Origin: Nostoc sp. NIES-4103
Lineage (GTDB): Bacteria; Cyanobacteriota; Cyanobacteriia; Cyanobacteriales; Nostocaceae
Assembly (NCBI RefSeq): GCF_002368335.1
Contig: NZ_AP018288.1
Coordinates: forward strand, 1,007,750 to 1,071,749
Length of the DNA stretch: 64,000 nucleotides
Reading direction: 5' to 3'
Each line of letters opens with the position of its first letter. Within the stretch, counting starts at the first letter, position 1. Under the pieces are notes generated by a model, which was not told the DNA's origin, did no database searches, and saw only the letters and a program-made list of their open reading frames with translations. Of this stretch, positions 7,884 to 16,490 are shown in pieces. The position numbers and the translations under genes were made by a program.

Positions 7884-10076
7884 ATGCAGGTACTACGTTG
7901 TCTTCCCAAACAAGAAATTATCAACCTGAGCGTCAGTTTAGGGCGTGGCGGTGAAGCATGTATCTATGCTGTGCCCTCCGATAGTGACTTAGTAGCCAAG
8001 GTTTATCACAAACCTACAGTCGCCCACGCCTATAAACTGCAAGCGATGCTGGCTAACCCACCGGAAAACCCGACGGCTAGTTTAGGACATATTTCCATTG
8101 CTTGGCCACAGGATTTATTACTAGCAGCAGATGTTAGCAACGGCTTTGGCGATCGCATCATCGGCTTTTTAATGCCGCGAATTAGGGGGATGCGTCCAAT
8201 CATCGACTTTTACAACCCCAGAACCCGCCGCGAACACTGTCCTTTATTTAATTATCAGTACCTACTCCGCACTGCCCGCAATTTAGCAGCAGCTTTTGCA
8301 GCTTTGCACAATAGTGGATATTGTGTCGGCGATGTCAACGAGTCGAACATCCTCGTCAGTGACACAGCATTAGTCACATTGGTAGACACCGACTCTTTCC
8401 AAGTGCGCGATGTAGACAACAACGTTGTTTACCGCTGTCCAGTAGGTAAACCAGAATTTACCCCCCCAGAACTACAGAATAAAATCTTTGCTCAACACGA
8501 TCGTCAAATCACACATGATTTGTTTGGCTTGGCGGTATTAATATTTCAACTGTTGATGGAAGGTACCCATCCCTTCTCTGGCATATTTCAAGGTACTGCT
8601 GAACCACCACCTTACGAAGCGCGAATTGCAGCCGGACATTTCACCTACAGTCAAAAGCAGCAAGTACCCTACTTGCCCACACCCATTGCACCGGCTTGGG
8701 AAATTTTGCATCCCAGATTACAAGAGTTATTTGTCCGTTGTTTTGAGGATGGTCACAAAGACCCAGAATTACGTCCTGGTGCCCAAACTTGGTTGTCAGC
8801 AATCGCAGAAGCCGAAGATAGCCTGATTACCTGCACCGTTAATCCCCAGCATCGTTACAACAACCACCTCCACAGTTGTCCTTGGTGTCAACGGGCCTTA
8901 CGATTAGGCGGACGCGATCCGTTTCCATCACATCAGGCTATAGAAAATAGAGAACATCTCAAACCACGAGTCAAACCAAAAAGGCGCTATAACCAGCCTC
9001 CAGGCTTACCACAACCAGCCACGCCATTGCAGCGATTTAATTATTGGCAGCAAGCAACTAGCCCTACCTATGCGCCACAGAAACGTTCTCGCAAGGCCAA
9101 AGTTTATCCTGTTGTTTTTGGTTTGCTGGGTTTTGGGATGTTGGGGTATTTGGACGTGATGATTAAATTTACTCGTCCATATGTTTCCCAAAATACATAC
9201 ACTCAACAATCGTTGATGTCTCGTGCCCAAGTCAACAATGACACACCAACTTTTGCTGATTACTACAAGCAAGGTCATGCTGCTTACCAAACAAAAGACT
9301 ATGAGCAAGCAGTGGTCAATTTTAGCGAAGCGATAAAACAGCAACCCACATATGTCAAAGCTTTTGTGAATCGAGGCAATGCCCGCTACAATCTCAAAGA
9401 TTATGAAGGTGCGCTTGTTGACTATAGCCAAGCTTTGCAAATCAATCCTAATGAAGTCAAAGCTTTAGTTAATCGCGGCAATGCTCACTACATGCTTGCT
9501 GAATATAGCAACGATCCTGATACAGAATACAAGCAAGCGATCGCTGATTATAATCAAGCCCTGCAACTCAACAAAAACGAAGCAGAAGCTTATATCAGAA
9601 GGGGCATTGTTTACTCAGAAATTGCCAAATACAGCGCCCAAACTTTAAAAGATTTCAAACAAGCAATTGCTGATTTTACAAGAGCGATCGCCCTCAATTC
9701 TTCCAAAGCAGAAGCCTATTTCCAGCGTGCTTCGGCCCGCTATCAAATGGCTCAATATAGTGGGGATTTCAATCAAGAATACCAAAGGGCACTTTCTGAC
9801 TTTGACCAAGCATTACAACTCAATAATAAACTAGCGAAAGTTTATCTCAAACGAGGTATGCTTCGCTATGAACTAGCTCAATATCTTGGTAGTGGATCAA
9901 ACCAAAGTCAGGCGAAAGCCATTGAGGATTTACATACAGCTGCCAAGCTTTCTTTAGAACAAGCGGATACAGAAAATTATCAGCAAGCACTTAGCAGTAT
10001 CTGTATAATCGAGGAAAACAAATGTAATTTTTTACTTCAAAGAACTAGTAGCTGGGAAAATATCGGCAAAAACTAA
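7884..10076 (+). CDS. divergent protein kinase with zinc-ribbon-like motif, TM and TPR repeats
   Basis: A 730-residue modular protein. Residues about 14-310 form a protein-kinase fold: lysine K39 in LVAKVYH, catalytic GDVNESN with D150 and N155 in place of HRDxxxxN, and VDTDSFQ (168-173) in place of DFG, a pattern typical of TerY-P-associated kinases. A Cys/His cluster follows (C317, H323, C332, C335; HSCPWC), then a proline- and basic-rich linker, one membrane segment (about 407-427) and at least five TPR repeats (about 458-700). It is last in the VWA-PP2C-kinase unit, 56 bp after the phosphatase, and ends before a terminator. The TPR part suggests a scaffolding or substrate-binding role. 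Activity is inferred, since the catalytic loop is atypical. Confidence 0.85.
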   Translation: MQVLRCLPKQEIINLSVSLGRGGEACIYAVPSDSDLVAKVYHKPTVAHAYKLQAMLANPPENPTASLGHISIAWPQDLLLAADVSNGFGDRIIGFLMPRIRGMRPIIDFYNPRTRREHCPLFNYQYLLRTARNLAAAFAALHNSGYCVGDVNESNILVSDTALVTLVDTDSFQVRDVDNNVVYRCPVGKPEFTPPELQNKIFAQHDRQITHDLFGLAVLIFQLLMEGTHPFSGIFQGTAEPPPYEARIAAGHFTYSQKQQVPYLPTPIAPAWEILHPRLQELFVRCFEDGHKDPELRPGAQTWLSAIAEAEDSLITCTVNPQHRYNNHLHSCPWCQRALRLGGRDPFPSHQAIENREHLKPRVKPKRRYNQPPGLPQPATPLQRFNYWQQATSPTYAPQKRSRKAKVYPVVFGLLGFGMLGYLDVMIKFTRPYVSQNTYTQQSLMSRAQVNNDTPTFADYYKQGHAAYQTKDYEQAVVNFSEAIKQQPTYVKAFVNRGNARYNLKDYEGALVDYSQALQINPNEVKALVNRGNAHYMLAEYSNDPDTEYKQAIADYNQALQLNKNEAEAYIRRGIVYSEIAKYSAQTLKDFKQAIADFTRAIALNSSKAEAYFQRASARYQMAQYSGDFNQEYQRALSDFDQALQLNNKLAKVYLKRGMLRYELAQYLGSGSNQSQAKAIEDLHTAAKLSLEQADTENYQQALSSICIIEENKCNFLLQRTSSWENIGKN

Positions 10077-10153
10077 CACCAAATTAGTAAATTTTGTAAC
10101 TAATTTATTAAGAGTGAAAATTTACTAGTCATACGGCAAATCATGATTACACA

Positions 10154-10184
10154 GGGTTAGCGAAAGCTAACTCTATCTTTTTAG
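10154..10184 (+). terminator. Rho-independent terminator after the TerY-P triad
   Basis: Stem GTTAGC/GCTAAC closed by a GAAA tetraloop (10157-10171, extended by a G-C and a wobble pair), followed by a T-rich tail (TATCTTTTT). It lies about 80 bp past the kinase stop codon. Confidence 0.7.
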
Positions 10185-10530
10185 CAGTAATATTTTTATT
10201 GATTTAATTGTTGAAATCTCCGAGTTTTAGATATTCATAAACCTTTTACACATAAAAGTTTTTTATTTACTTGCTCTTCATAATATTCTGTTGAATCTTA
10301 GTTAGATTATGTACGGAGAAAAATACATTAGAAATAAAGTTTTCTCCCTCAGATCAAGCCCATCTAAATTGCACAATCAATTGTCAAGGTAGTTGACCGA
10401 TGAATGATAACAGTCATCAGCCAACACAAAAAGATATGCAATTTTTATGTGGAACAGCTTAGCATGTGCATCTTCATCATTTCCAGAAATTTTAAATAAC
10501 AATCTCTCTACAAATCTCCGAGGTAATTGC
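10185..10530. promoter_or_regulatory. upstream region of the polysaccharide island
   Basis: An AT-rich leader of about 350 bp before rfbF. Reading in frame with rfbF gives an open extension from 10447, but the rfbF family starts at the 10531 methionine, so this part is probably untranslated. A promoter for the island is expected here; no consensus box is convincing. Confidence 0.4.
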
Positions 10531-11304
10531 ATGAAAGCGGTGATTTTGGCTGGAGGACTTGGTACACGCCTCAGTGAAGAAACTAGTATCAGACCCAAGC
10601 CGATGGTTGAAATTGGTGGTAAGCCAATTTTATGGCACATAATGAAGACTTACTCCGCCCACGGCATTAATGACTTCATCATCTGTTGCGGCTACAAAGG
10701 TTACATCATTAAAGAGTATTTTGCTAACTACTTCTTACACATGTCAGATGTCACATTCGACATGCGATTTAACCAAATGAATGTGCATTCTGGATATGCT
10801 GAACCCTGGCGCGTTACCCTAGTTGATACAGGCGATCGCACCATGACAGGCGGACGCTTAAAACGTGTTTGTGAGCATCTGGGCAATGATACTTTTTGCT
10901 TCACCTATGGTGATGGTGTAAGTGATATAAATATTACAGAGCTAATTAAGTTTCATCAACAACAAAAAACCTTGGCGACTCTCACAGCAGTTCAACCAGC
11001 AGGACGCTTTGGCGCGATTTCCCTAGGACAAGAACAAACCAAAATCAGCAGCTTTCGGGAAAAACCCGAAGGTGATGGCGCTTGGATTAACGGCGGTTAT
11101 TTTGTCCTAGAACCAGAAGTCATCAATTTGATTGCTGATGACTCCACAGTTTGGGAGAAAGAACCGTTAGAAAAGCTAGCTGATATGGAACAGCTATCTG
11201 CTTTCAAGCATAATGGTTTTTGGCAACCGATGGATACTCTACGAGATAAAAACTATCTAGAAGAACTATGGAACAATCATCAGGCTCCTTGGCAAGTATG
11301 GTAA
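10531..11304 (+). CDS. rfbF: glucose-1-phosphate cytidylyltransferase
   Basis: A 257-residue nucleotidyltransferase making CDP-glucose from CTP and glucose-1-phosphate. The N-terminus has the signature KAVILAGGLGTRL, followed by the conserved KPMVEIGGKPILWHIM. GDGVSDI and the C-terminal FWQPMDTLRDK are typical of RfbF. The start is set at ATG 10531 with GAGG 8 nt upstream; an upstream in-frame ATG at 10447 would add 28 residues that precede the canonical start and is rejected. It is the first gene of the island. The homologous HEP island of Anabaena PCC 7120 also begins with such an enzyme. Confidence 0.93.
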   Translation: MKAVILAGGLGTRLSEETSIRPKPMVEIGGKPILWHIMKTYSAHGINDFIICCGYKGYIIKEYFANYFLHMSDVTFDMRFNQMNVHSGYAEPWRVTLVDTGDRTMTGGRLKRVCEHLGNDTFCFTYGDGVSDINITELIKFHQQQKTLATLTAVQPAGRFGAISLGQEQTKISSFREKPEGDGAWINGGYFVLEPEVINLIADDSTVWEKEPLEKLADMEQLSAFKHNGFWQPMDTLRDKNYLEELWNNHQAPWQVW

Positions 11305-11308
11305 AAAA

Positions 11309-11499
11309 AGTTATGAGTTAGGAGTTAGGAGTTATGAGTTATAAGTTATGAATTATGAGTTACGAGTTATGAGTTATGAATTAAAAATTCTCAATTGAAT
11401 TTAATTTTAAATTCTAACTTCTAACTTCTCACTCCTAACTCCCAACTTCTCACTCCCAACTCCTGACTCCCAACTTCTCACTCCTAACTCTTAAATATT
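11309..11499. repeat. heptamer repeats forming a long imperfect inverted repeat
   Basis: GAGTTAGGAGTTATGAGTTA-type units (11309-11386) are followed by their complement, CTAACTTCTCACTCC-type units (11412-11492). The two halves could pair as a long hairpin between rfbF and the flavoprotein gene. Confidence 0.65.
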
Positions 11500-11532
11500 A
11501 AGTTTTTTGTCGTTTTGAGTGCAAGAATACCA

Positions 11533-12747
11533 ATGTACGATTTTGCTATTATCGGTGGGGGAATAGTTGGACTGTCTACAGGGATGGCTTTAGGCAAAAA
11601 ATATCCCAATGCACGAATTTTAGTACTAGAAAAAGAGAGTAACTGGGCATTTCATCAAACCGGCAATAATAGTGGAGTCATTCACTCTGGTATTTACTAC
11701 AAGCCGGGGAGTTTCAAAGCTAAATTCTGTCGTGATGGTAGCCGCTCAATGGTAGAGTTCTGCCAAGAGTATGGCATCGATCATGAAGTTTGTGGTAAAG
11801 TCATTGTGGCAACTGAAGAACAACAGCTACCGCGCCTAGAAAACCTCTACAAACGCGGTTTAGACAATGGCATAAAAGTCCAAAAAATCAGCCCTGAAGA
11901 AGTTAAAGAAATTGAACCCCATGTAAGTTGCGTCGGTGGGATTCGGGTATTTTCAACCGGAATTGTAAATTACAAACAAGTTTGTTTAAAATACGCCGAA
12001 TTAATTCAACAACAGGGAGGAGATTTACGGCTGAATACAAAAGTCCTGAAAATATCCCCAAGTGGAAAAAATCAGGTACTGGAAACCAATAACGGTAGCT
12101 TTGAAACCCGCTTTGTGATTAATTGTGCTGGATTGCACAGCGATCGCATTGCTAAACTAGGAGGAGTGGAACCCAGCGCCAAAATCGTTCCCTTCCGGGG
12201 AGAATACTACGAACTTACCCCAGAAAAACGCTATTTGGTCAAAACTCTCATTTACCCAGTTCCTAACCCTGCTTTTCCTTTCTTGGGTGTCCACTTTACC
12301 CGGATGATAGATGGTAGCGTCCACGCCGGGCCAAATGCAGTTCTCAGCCTCAAACGCGAAGGTTACAAAAAAACCGACTTTAATTTGGGAGATTTTGCTG
12401 AAGTCATCACCTTCGCCGGTTTCTGGAAACTAGCAGCAAAACATGCTGATGAAGGCATTCAAGAAATTATTCGTTCCTTTAGTAAAGCAGCCTTTACCAG
12501 AAGTTTGCAACAACTAATTCCGGAAGTTCAAGCAGAAGATTTGGTGCCCACCCATGCAGGTGTCCGCGCTCAAGCTTTGATGAATGATGGTTCTTTGGTG
12601 GACGACTTTTTAATCGTTCCGGGTGAAAACTCTATCCATGTTTGCAATGCTCCTTCCCCAGCGGCTACTTCTTCTTTGGAAATTGGCAAAGCAATTGTGG
12701 CACAAATTCCTCAACAGTCCCATCTTGAGACAGCAGTAGTTGCATAA
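11533..12747 (+). CDS. lhgO: L-2-hydroxyglutarate oxidase-like FAD oxidoreductase
   Basis: A 404-residue FAD-dependent oxidoreductase of the DAO superfamily, very like LhgO. The dinucleotide-binding motif GGGIVG lies at residues 8-13 and an ADP-ribose acid is seen in VLEKE. HQTGNNSGVIHSGIYY, PFRGEYYEL and the C-terminal THAGVRAQ are family features. The start is set at ATG 11533 rather than the TTG six codons upstream, because the FAD motif then sits at its normal distance. Its role in a polysaccharide island is unclear, but the corresponding HEP island of Anabaena contains a similar oxidoreductase at the same place. It may act on a sugar acid or simply be retained housekeeping; the name rests on similarity only. 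Confidence 0.85.
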   Translation: MYDFAIIGGGIVGLSTGMALGKKYPNARILVLEKESNWAFHQTGNNSGVIHSGIYYKPGSFKAKFCRDGSRSMVEFCQEYGIDHEVCGKVIVATEEQQLPRLENLYKRGLDNGIKVQKISPEEVKEIEPHVSCVGGIRVFSTGIVNYKQVCLKYAELIQQQGGDLRLNTKVLKISPSGKNQVLETNNGSFETRFVINCAGLHSDRIAKLGGVEPSAKIVPFRGEYYELTPEKRYLVKTLIYPVPNPAFPFLGVHFTRMIDGSVHAGPNAVLSLKREGYKKTDFNLGDFAEVITFAGFWKLAAKHADEGIQEIIRSFSKAAFTRSLQQLIPEVQAEDLVPTHAGVRAQALMNDGSLVDDFLIVPGENSIHVCNAPSPAATSSLEIGKAIVAQIPQQSHLETAVVA

Positions 12748-12790
12748 GATAACCTAAGTGCGTCCAAATTGCCAATTATCTGGTAAAGAC

Positions 12791-12849
12791 TGTCATTAGT
12801 CTTTTGTCCTTTGTCCTTTGTAAATACAAATGACTAATGACTAATGACA
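12791..12849. repeat. dispersed GTCATTAGTC palindromic repeat, copy 1
   Basis: TGTCATTAGTC on the left and GACTAATGACTAATGACA on the right flank TTTGTCCTTTGTAAATACAA, giving a stem-loop. Related copies: 14569-14630, 18502-18720 (interrupted by a MITE), 23945-24021 and 39739-39784. Confidence 0.7.
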
Positions 12850-12871
12850 AACAACAAATAGAACATAAACA

Positions 12872-13225
12872 ATGAATAGCTTGGCAAGTAATGGGAGTCG
12901 AAACCCAGTTATTACTCCTGCCAAATTGGCACGCCTAAAAGAAGTTTTATTGACTACACTATTAGGAGATCTGGCAACAATTGCTTTAGGAGTCCACTTA
13001 CGAAAGCTATTGTATCCTCAGATTTTTGGTCGATTTGGCAAATTTATTTGCATCGAAACCGTTGTGAAATTTTATGGTACTTCTAATATCCAAATAGGAG
13101 ATAGGGTTAAAATTTGCAGTGGCGTTCGGCTCAACAGCCTTGGTGTAGAAAACAATCGTATTACTCTTGGCTCTGGAGTGACTTTAGAACTAAAAACTGG
13201 GTATTGGGTAAGTGCCGAAAAATAA
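12872..13225 (+). pseudogene. truncated hexapeptide-repeat acyltransferase
   Basis: Only 117 residues remain. The start looks like the N-terminus of a left-handed beta-helix O-acetyltransferase involved in surface polysaccharide decoration (helix LLYPQIFGRFGKFICIE, then hexapeptide-like IQIGDRVKICSGVRL and NNRITLGSGVTL). Complete members are about 180-240 residues; the helical coils holding the catalytic His and the C-terminus are missing. The reading frame stops exactly where a dispersed repeat begins (CCACAGAGGCGCAGAG at 13231), which suggests repeat invasion or a deletion joined to a repeat. It lies in the HEP-type island between the flavoprotein and the epimerase genes. It is probably non-functional. 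Confidence 0.7.
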
Positions 13226-13262
13226 CGAACCACAGAGGCGCAGAGAACGCAGAGAATTAGGA
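13226..13262. repeat. CGCAGAG-type dispersed repeat
   Basis: AACGAACCACAGAGGCGCAG and following AACGCAGAG units. Similar blocks occur near 13365-13397, 17092-17155, 31808-31884, 37608-37685, 42950-42980 and 43061-43093. Confidence 0.65.
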
Positions 13263-13313
13263 AAAGAGAGATTCTAAAACTTGGTTTACCTAGCAAAATT
13301 GACTTGCCAGAGT

Positions 13314-13428
13314 ACTAGTGGTCTATCGCATTAGTTACGAGGGGTGAACTCATTCTTAATTTTTCTTCCTTTGCGGACTTTGCGGTTCGTTCTCTTAATC
13401 CTCAAAATTAATGCGATGAACCACTAGT
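13314..13428. mobile_element. 115-bp MITE with TA target duplication
   Basis: Ends ACTAGTGGTCTATCGCATTA and, reversed, ACTAGTGGTTCATCGCATTA match over 23 bp with three mismatches. If the element is taken as CTAGTGG...CCACTAG, both flanks are TA (13313-13314 and 13428-13429), the duplication typical of IS630/Tc1-mariner-related elements. The core carries CTTTGCGGACTTTGCGG. It lies just upstream of the epimerase gene. Confidence 0.7.
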
Positions 13429-13484
13429 AACCAGAGATAGAAACAGTATTCTTCCCACCACTAAACACAGAGGATTTGACCACA

Positions 13485-14513
13485 ATGAAAGTATTGGTAA
13501 CTGGAACAGAAGGCTATTTAGGTTCGTTATTACCTCCTCTGTTAATCGAACGAGGACACGAAGTCATTGGCGTAGATACAGGTTTCTATAAAGTTGGTTG
13601 GCTGTACAACGGTACTGAGGTGACAGCTAAAACTCTCAACAAAGATATTCGCCACATCGCCCCGGAAGATTTACAAGGTGTCGAGGCTGTAGTCCACATG
13701 GCCGAACTTTCCAACGACCCTACAGGACAATTAGCACCCAATATCACCTATGAAATTAATCATTTAGGTTCAGTTCGCCTAGCTAACCTGGCTAAAACAA
13801 TGGGTGTGCGTCGCTTCGTCTATATGTCTTCGTGTAGTGTCTATGGTGTTGCTACTGTAGGGGATGTCACAGAAGAATCTCCTATCAATCCTCAAACAGC
13901 CTACGCAGAATGTAAGACTCTTGTAGAACGAGATGTCACGCCACTAGCAGATGATGATTTCTCCCCTACTTTTATGCGGAATGCTACTGCTTTTGGTGCT
14001 TCCCCCAGAATGCGGTTTGATATTGTATTAAACAACTTGGCAGGGTTGGCATGGACTAGTAAAGAAATCAAAATGACTAGTGATGGTACACCTTGGCGGC
14101 CATTAGTTCATGCATTAGATATTTGTAAGGCTATTATCTGTGCCTTAGAAGCACCACGCGATATTGTACATAATCAAATCTTCAATGTTGGGGATACAGC
14201 TAACAATTATCGGGTCAAAGAAATCGCGGAAATTATTGCTGATATTTTCCCAGGTTGTAAATTATCCTTTGGTGATAACGGTGCAGATAACCGCAGCTAT
14301 CGGGTATCGTTTGAAAAAATTAACACCATTTTACCCGGATTCAAATGTGATTGGAATGCTGAACGAGGTGCTATACAGCTATTTAATTTATTCAGTCAAA
14401 TTGATATGACTGAAGATACTTTCTTCTTTAGAGGATTTACACGGTTAAAACAGCTAGAGTATCTAATTCGTACTGAGCAAATAGACCAAGATTTTTTTTG
14501 GACTAAAAAGTAG
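13485..14513 (+). CDS. NAD-dependent sugar epimerase/dehydratase
   Basis: A 342-residue extended short-chain dehydrogenase acting on a nucleotide sugar. The NAD-binding motif GTEGYLG is at residues 7-13, the active-site serine lies in YMSSCSVYG (about 113-121) and the YxxxK pair is Y140/K144. AGAGG before ATG 13485 supports this start; a TTG three codons upstream is less likely. With rfbF upstream and rfbC downstream it probably helps convert CDP- or dTDP-hexose into a deoxysugar for the envelope polysaccharide. The exact substrate is not readable from the sequence. Confidence 0.88.
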   Translation: MKVLVTGTEGYLGSLLPPLLIERGHEVIGVDTGFYKVGWLYNGTEVTAKTLNKDIRHIAPEDLQGVEAVVHMAELSNDPTGQLAPNITYEINHLGSVRLANLAKTMGVRRFVYMSSCSVYGVATVGDVTEESPINPQTAYAECKTLVERDVTPLADDDFSPTFMRNATAFGASPRMRFDIVLNNLAGLAWTSKEIKMTSDGTPWRPLVHALDICKAIICALEAPRDIVHNQIFNVGDTANNYRVKEIAEIIADIFPGCKLSFGDNGADNRSYRVSFEKINTILPGFKCDWNAERGAIQLFNLFSQIDMTEDTFFFRGFTRLKQLEYLIRTEQIDQDFFWTKK

Positions 14514-14568
14514 TTTGGTTATCTAATCAAGTTAAGACGCGGGTAACTTAGATATTCTTTTGTAACGA

Positions 14569-14630
14569 CTGTCATTAGCCATTTGTTCTATTAGTATTAC
14601 AAATAACTAATGACTAATGACTAATGACAA
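14569..14630. repeat. dispersed GTCATTAGTC palindromic repeat, copy 2
   Basis: CTGTCATTAGCC pairs with the downstream GACTAATGACTAATGACA. It lies between the epimerase and the truncated GT2. Confidence 0.6.
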
Positions 14631-14662
14631 ATACAAATGACAACCCAGCGGTTATTTTAACA

Positions 14663-14935
14663 ATGAATAAACTATTAACCATTGCCATACCTACTTACAA
14701 TCGTGCCGAGTTACTGGATAAACAGTTAGCATGGCTTGATCATGCTATCAAAGGCTTTGAATCTGAATGTGAAATTTTAGTTTCTGATAATTGTTCTACC
14801 GACAATACTCAAGAAGTAATTAAAAAGTGGCAACAAAATCTTCATAACTTCAATTTCCAAATCAATAAACATCCGGAAAATTTAGGTGTCATGAGAAATA
14901 TTATGTACTGCCTAAATTCAGCAACAACAATATAA
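14663..14935 (+). pseudogene. truncated GT2 glycosyltransferase
   Basis: A 90-residue N-terminal fragment of a GT-A glycosyltransferase: LTIAIPTYNRAELLDKQLAW, then SDNCSTDNTQE and the NLGVMRNI motif. The DXD metal site and acceptor half are absent, since the frame ends 90 codons in. Normal GT2 enzymes have about 300 residues. The start is placed at ATG 14663 because the 13 residues before it are encoded by the adjacent dispersed repeat. It is a remnant of a glycosyltransferase once carried by the island. Confidence 0.75.
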
Positions 14936-15246
14936 ACACATACTGAAGTTATTTTAAAAATTGAGGAATGTGGATATTCTAAAATTTTTTGCAGGCGGAT
15001 GCTTCTACAAAATTCTAAAGAAGTCAGCTGGAAAGTTTTCTTAGGTGCTTTGAGAAGATGACCAGTATCTGCCATTAAGACAGTAGTTCCTTTTTTTGCG
15101 TTAGTTACCATTTCAGCTTTTGATATTGGGGTTTTTAAAGAATTGAATTTTTCTGAAGTGAACGAAGCAACTACCCATGAATTACGTTCTAATAATAATA
15201 GCGATCGCTCCATTAATTGAGAAATTAAACATTAGGTTTTAATTAT
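14936..15246. other. decayed region between GT2 fragment and PhyH-like gene
   Basis: No intact gene on the plus strand. The minus strand is open from 15213 to 14842 and would encode a 123-residue protein (for example KKGTTVLMADTGHLLKAPKK). That product overlaps the GT2 fragment in antisense and matches no family I recognise. It could be the remnant of an inverted gene. Confidence 0.35.
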
Positions 15247-16110
15247 ATGGTTAACAACATTCAAGATAAATTTTTATCAATTAAGTATGAGTTAGATTAT
15301 AGAGTTAGACTTTTACAACATGCCAAAAACTTACCTGCACTAGAAAAACGCGATCGCGTCATAGTTGACTCCCTTAAAACTGAAGGCATTTACATTACAA
15401 ATATTGCAGAATTAGGGTTAAATTCCACCTCACAACTGCTTGATGCTGCTTACAGTTTATTACCAAGTATGGGAAAAACTAACTACAGCAAATCAGATGA
15501 AAATCCGCCGGAAATTTGTACAGTCACAGAATTACCAGAATTTTATAACTGGGGAAAAGAACAAAGGCTACTCAATGTCATTGAAAATTACATTGGTCTT
15601 CCTGTTGCCTATCATGGTGTACATTTACGCAAAGACTTTCCCAATAAAGACCAGTTTGCCACACTGCTATGGCATAGAGATATAGAAGACCGTCGAGTTT
15701 TAAAAATCATCGTCTACCTACATGATATAGAAGAAAAGCATGGGCCTTTTGAATACGTACCATTGCATTTAACCTCTATCTCTCAACTTAATTATTACCG
15801 CATTAAGTACAAGATTAAAAACTCAGGAGGAATCAACGATGAAACGCTAAATCAAATTATACCCAAATCAGCTTGGAAACCATGCCCAGGGCCAGCAGGT
15901 ACAGTGGTTATTGCTGATACGAGAAGACTTTTACATCATGGCACTCTTCGGACTCAAGAACGGTCAACATTATTTTTTGCCTACACTGCTAACCCTCCGA
16001 AACAACCACATCTTTGTACTCACTTCTGGGATGATACATATCCAAAACCAGAGTTTTATAGAAAATCGAATGCAGTCCAAGTCAGGACATCACCCATCTT
16101 AATGAACTAA
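15247..16110 (+). CDS. PhyH-like 2-oxoglutarate/Fe(II) dioxygenase
   Basis: A 287-residue protein with the double-stranded beta-helix iron site of phytanoyl-CoA dioxygenase-like enzymes: H143-x-D145 in LWHRDIED, the distal histidine at H230/H231 (LLHHGTLR) and R239 in ERSTLFF as likely 2-oxoglutarate-binding arginine. Expected reaction: hydroxylation or oxidation of a small molecule or a sugar- or lipid-linked substrate with Fe(II), O2 and 2-oxoglutarate. Its location between sugar-nucleotide genes suggests a tailoring role for the polysaccharide, which is inference. A partial copy follows immediately. ATG 15247 has only a weak ribosome site. Confidence 0.75.
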   Translation: MVNNIQDKFLSIKYELDYRVRLLQHAKNLPALEKRDRVIVDSLKTEGIYITNIAELGLNSTSQLLDAAYSLLPSMGKTNYSKSDENPPEICTVTELPEFYNWGKEQRLLNVIENYIGLPVAYHGVHLRKDFPNKDQFATLLWHRDIEDRRVLKIIVYLHDIEEKHGPFEYVPLHLTSISQLNYYRIKYKIKNSGGINDETLNQIIPKSAWKPCPGPAGTVVIADTRRLLHHGTLRTQERSTLFFAYTANPPKQPHLCTHFWDDTYPKPEFYRKSNAVQVRTSPILMN

Positions 16111-16122
16111 GGTAATCATGCT

Positions 16123-16419
16123 GTGCTGAAAATAATTCAAGATAAAATATCGGCATTGAATTCTGAATATTTGGGTATTAATGATGAACAATTAAAAGAA
16201 ATTATCCCCAAATCAGCTTGGAAATCTTGTCCAGGGTCAGCAGGTACAGTTATTATTACAGACCCCAGAACTGCTTTACATCATGGTACTTTGCGTTCTT
16301 GTGAAAGGTCAGCACTATTTTTTGTTTACACCGCCAACCCTTCCAAGCGCCCAGAACTTTGTACCCAATATTGGGATGATACATATGCTAGACCAGAAAT
16401 AAAGAAAGTTCCTGTTTAG
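16123..16419 (+). pseudogene. internally deleted copy of the PhyH-like dioxygenase
   Basis: A 98-residue reading frame starting at GTG, 12 bp after the complete gene. The first dozen residues resemble the N-terminus of the upstream gene (IQDK). The rest then aligns directly with its C-terminal third: INDEQLKEIIPKSAW, GSAGTVIITDPRTALHHGT, ERSALFF, WDDTYARPE. The iron-binding HxD half is missing, so it cannot be an active dioxygenase alone. It is best read as a tandem duplication with an internal deletion. Confidence 0.75.
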
Positions 16420-16490
16420 TGAGTTTTCTGGTGTAAATACTAAGCAACTGCTAATTATTTCTTGACTCAACATTTATATCGGCAAAATTC

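Noticed and set aside
9006..9440. 144-codon minus-strand frame in the kinase-TPR gene
   Set aside because: Antisense shadow of a conserved gene without any independent support.
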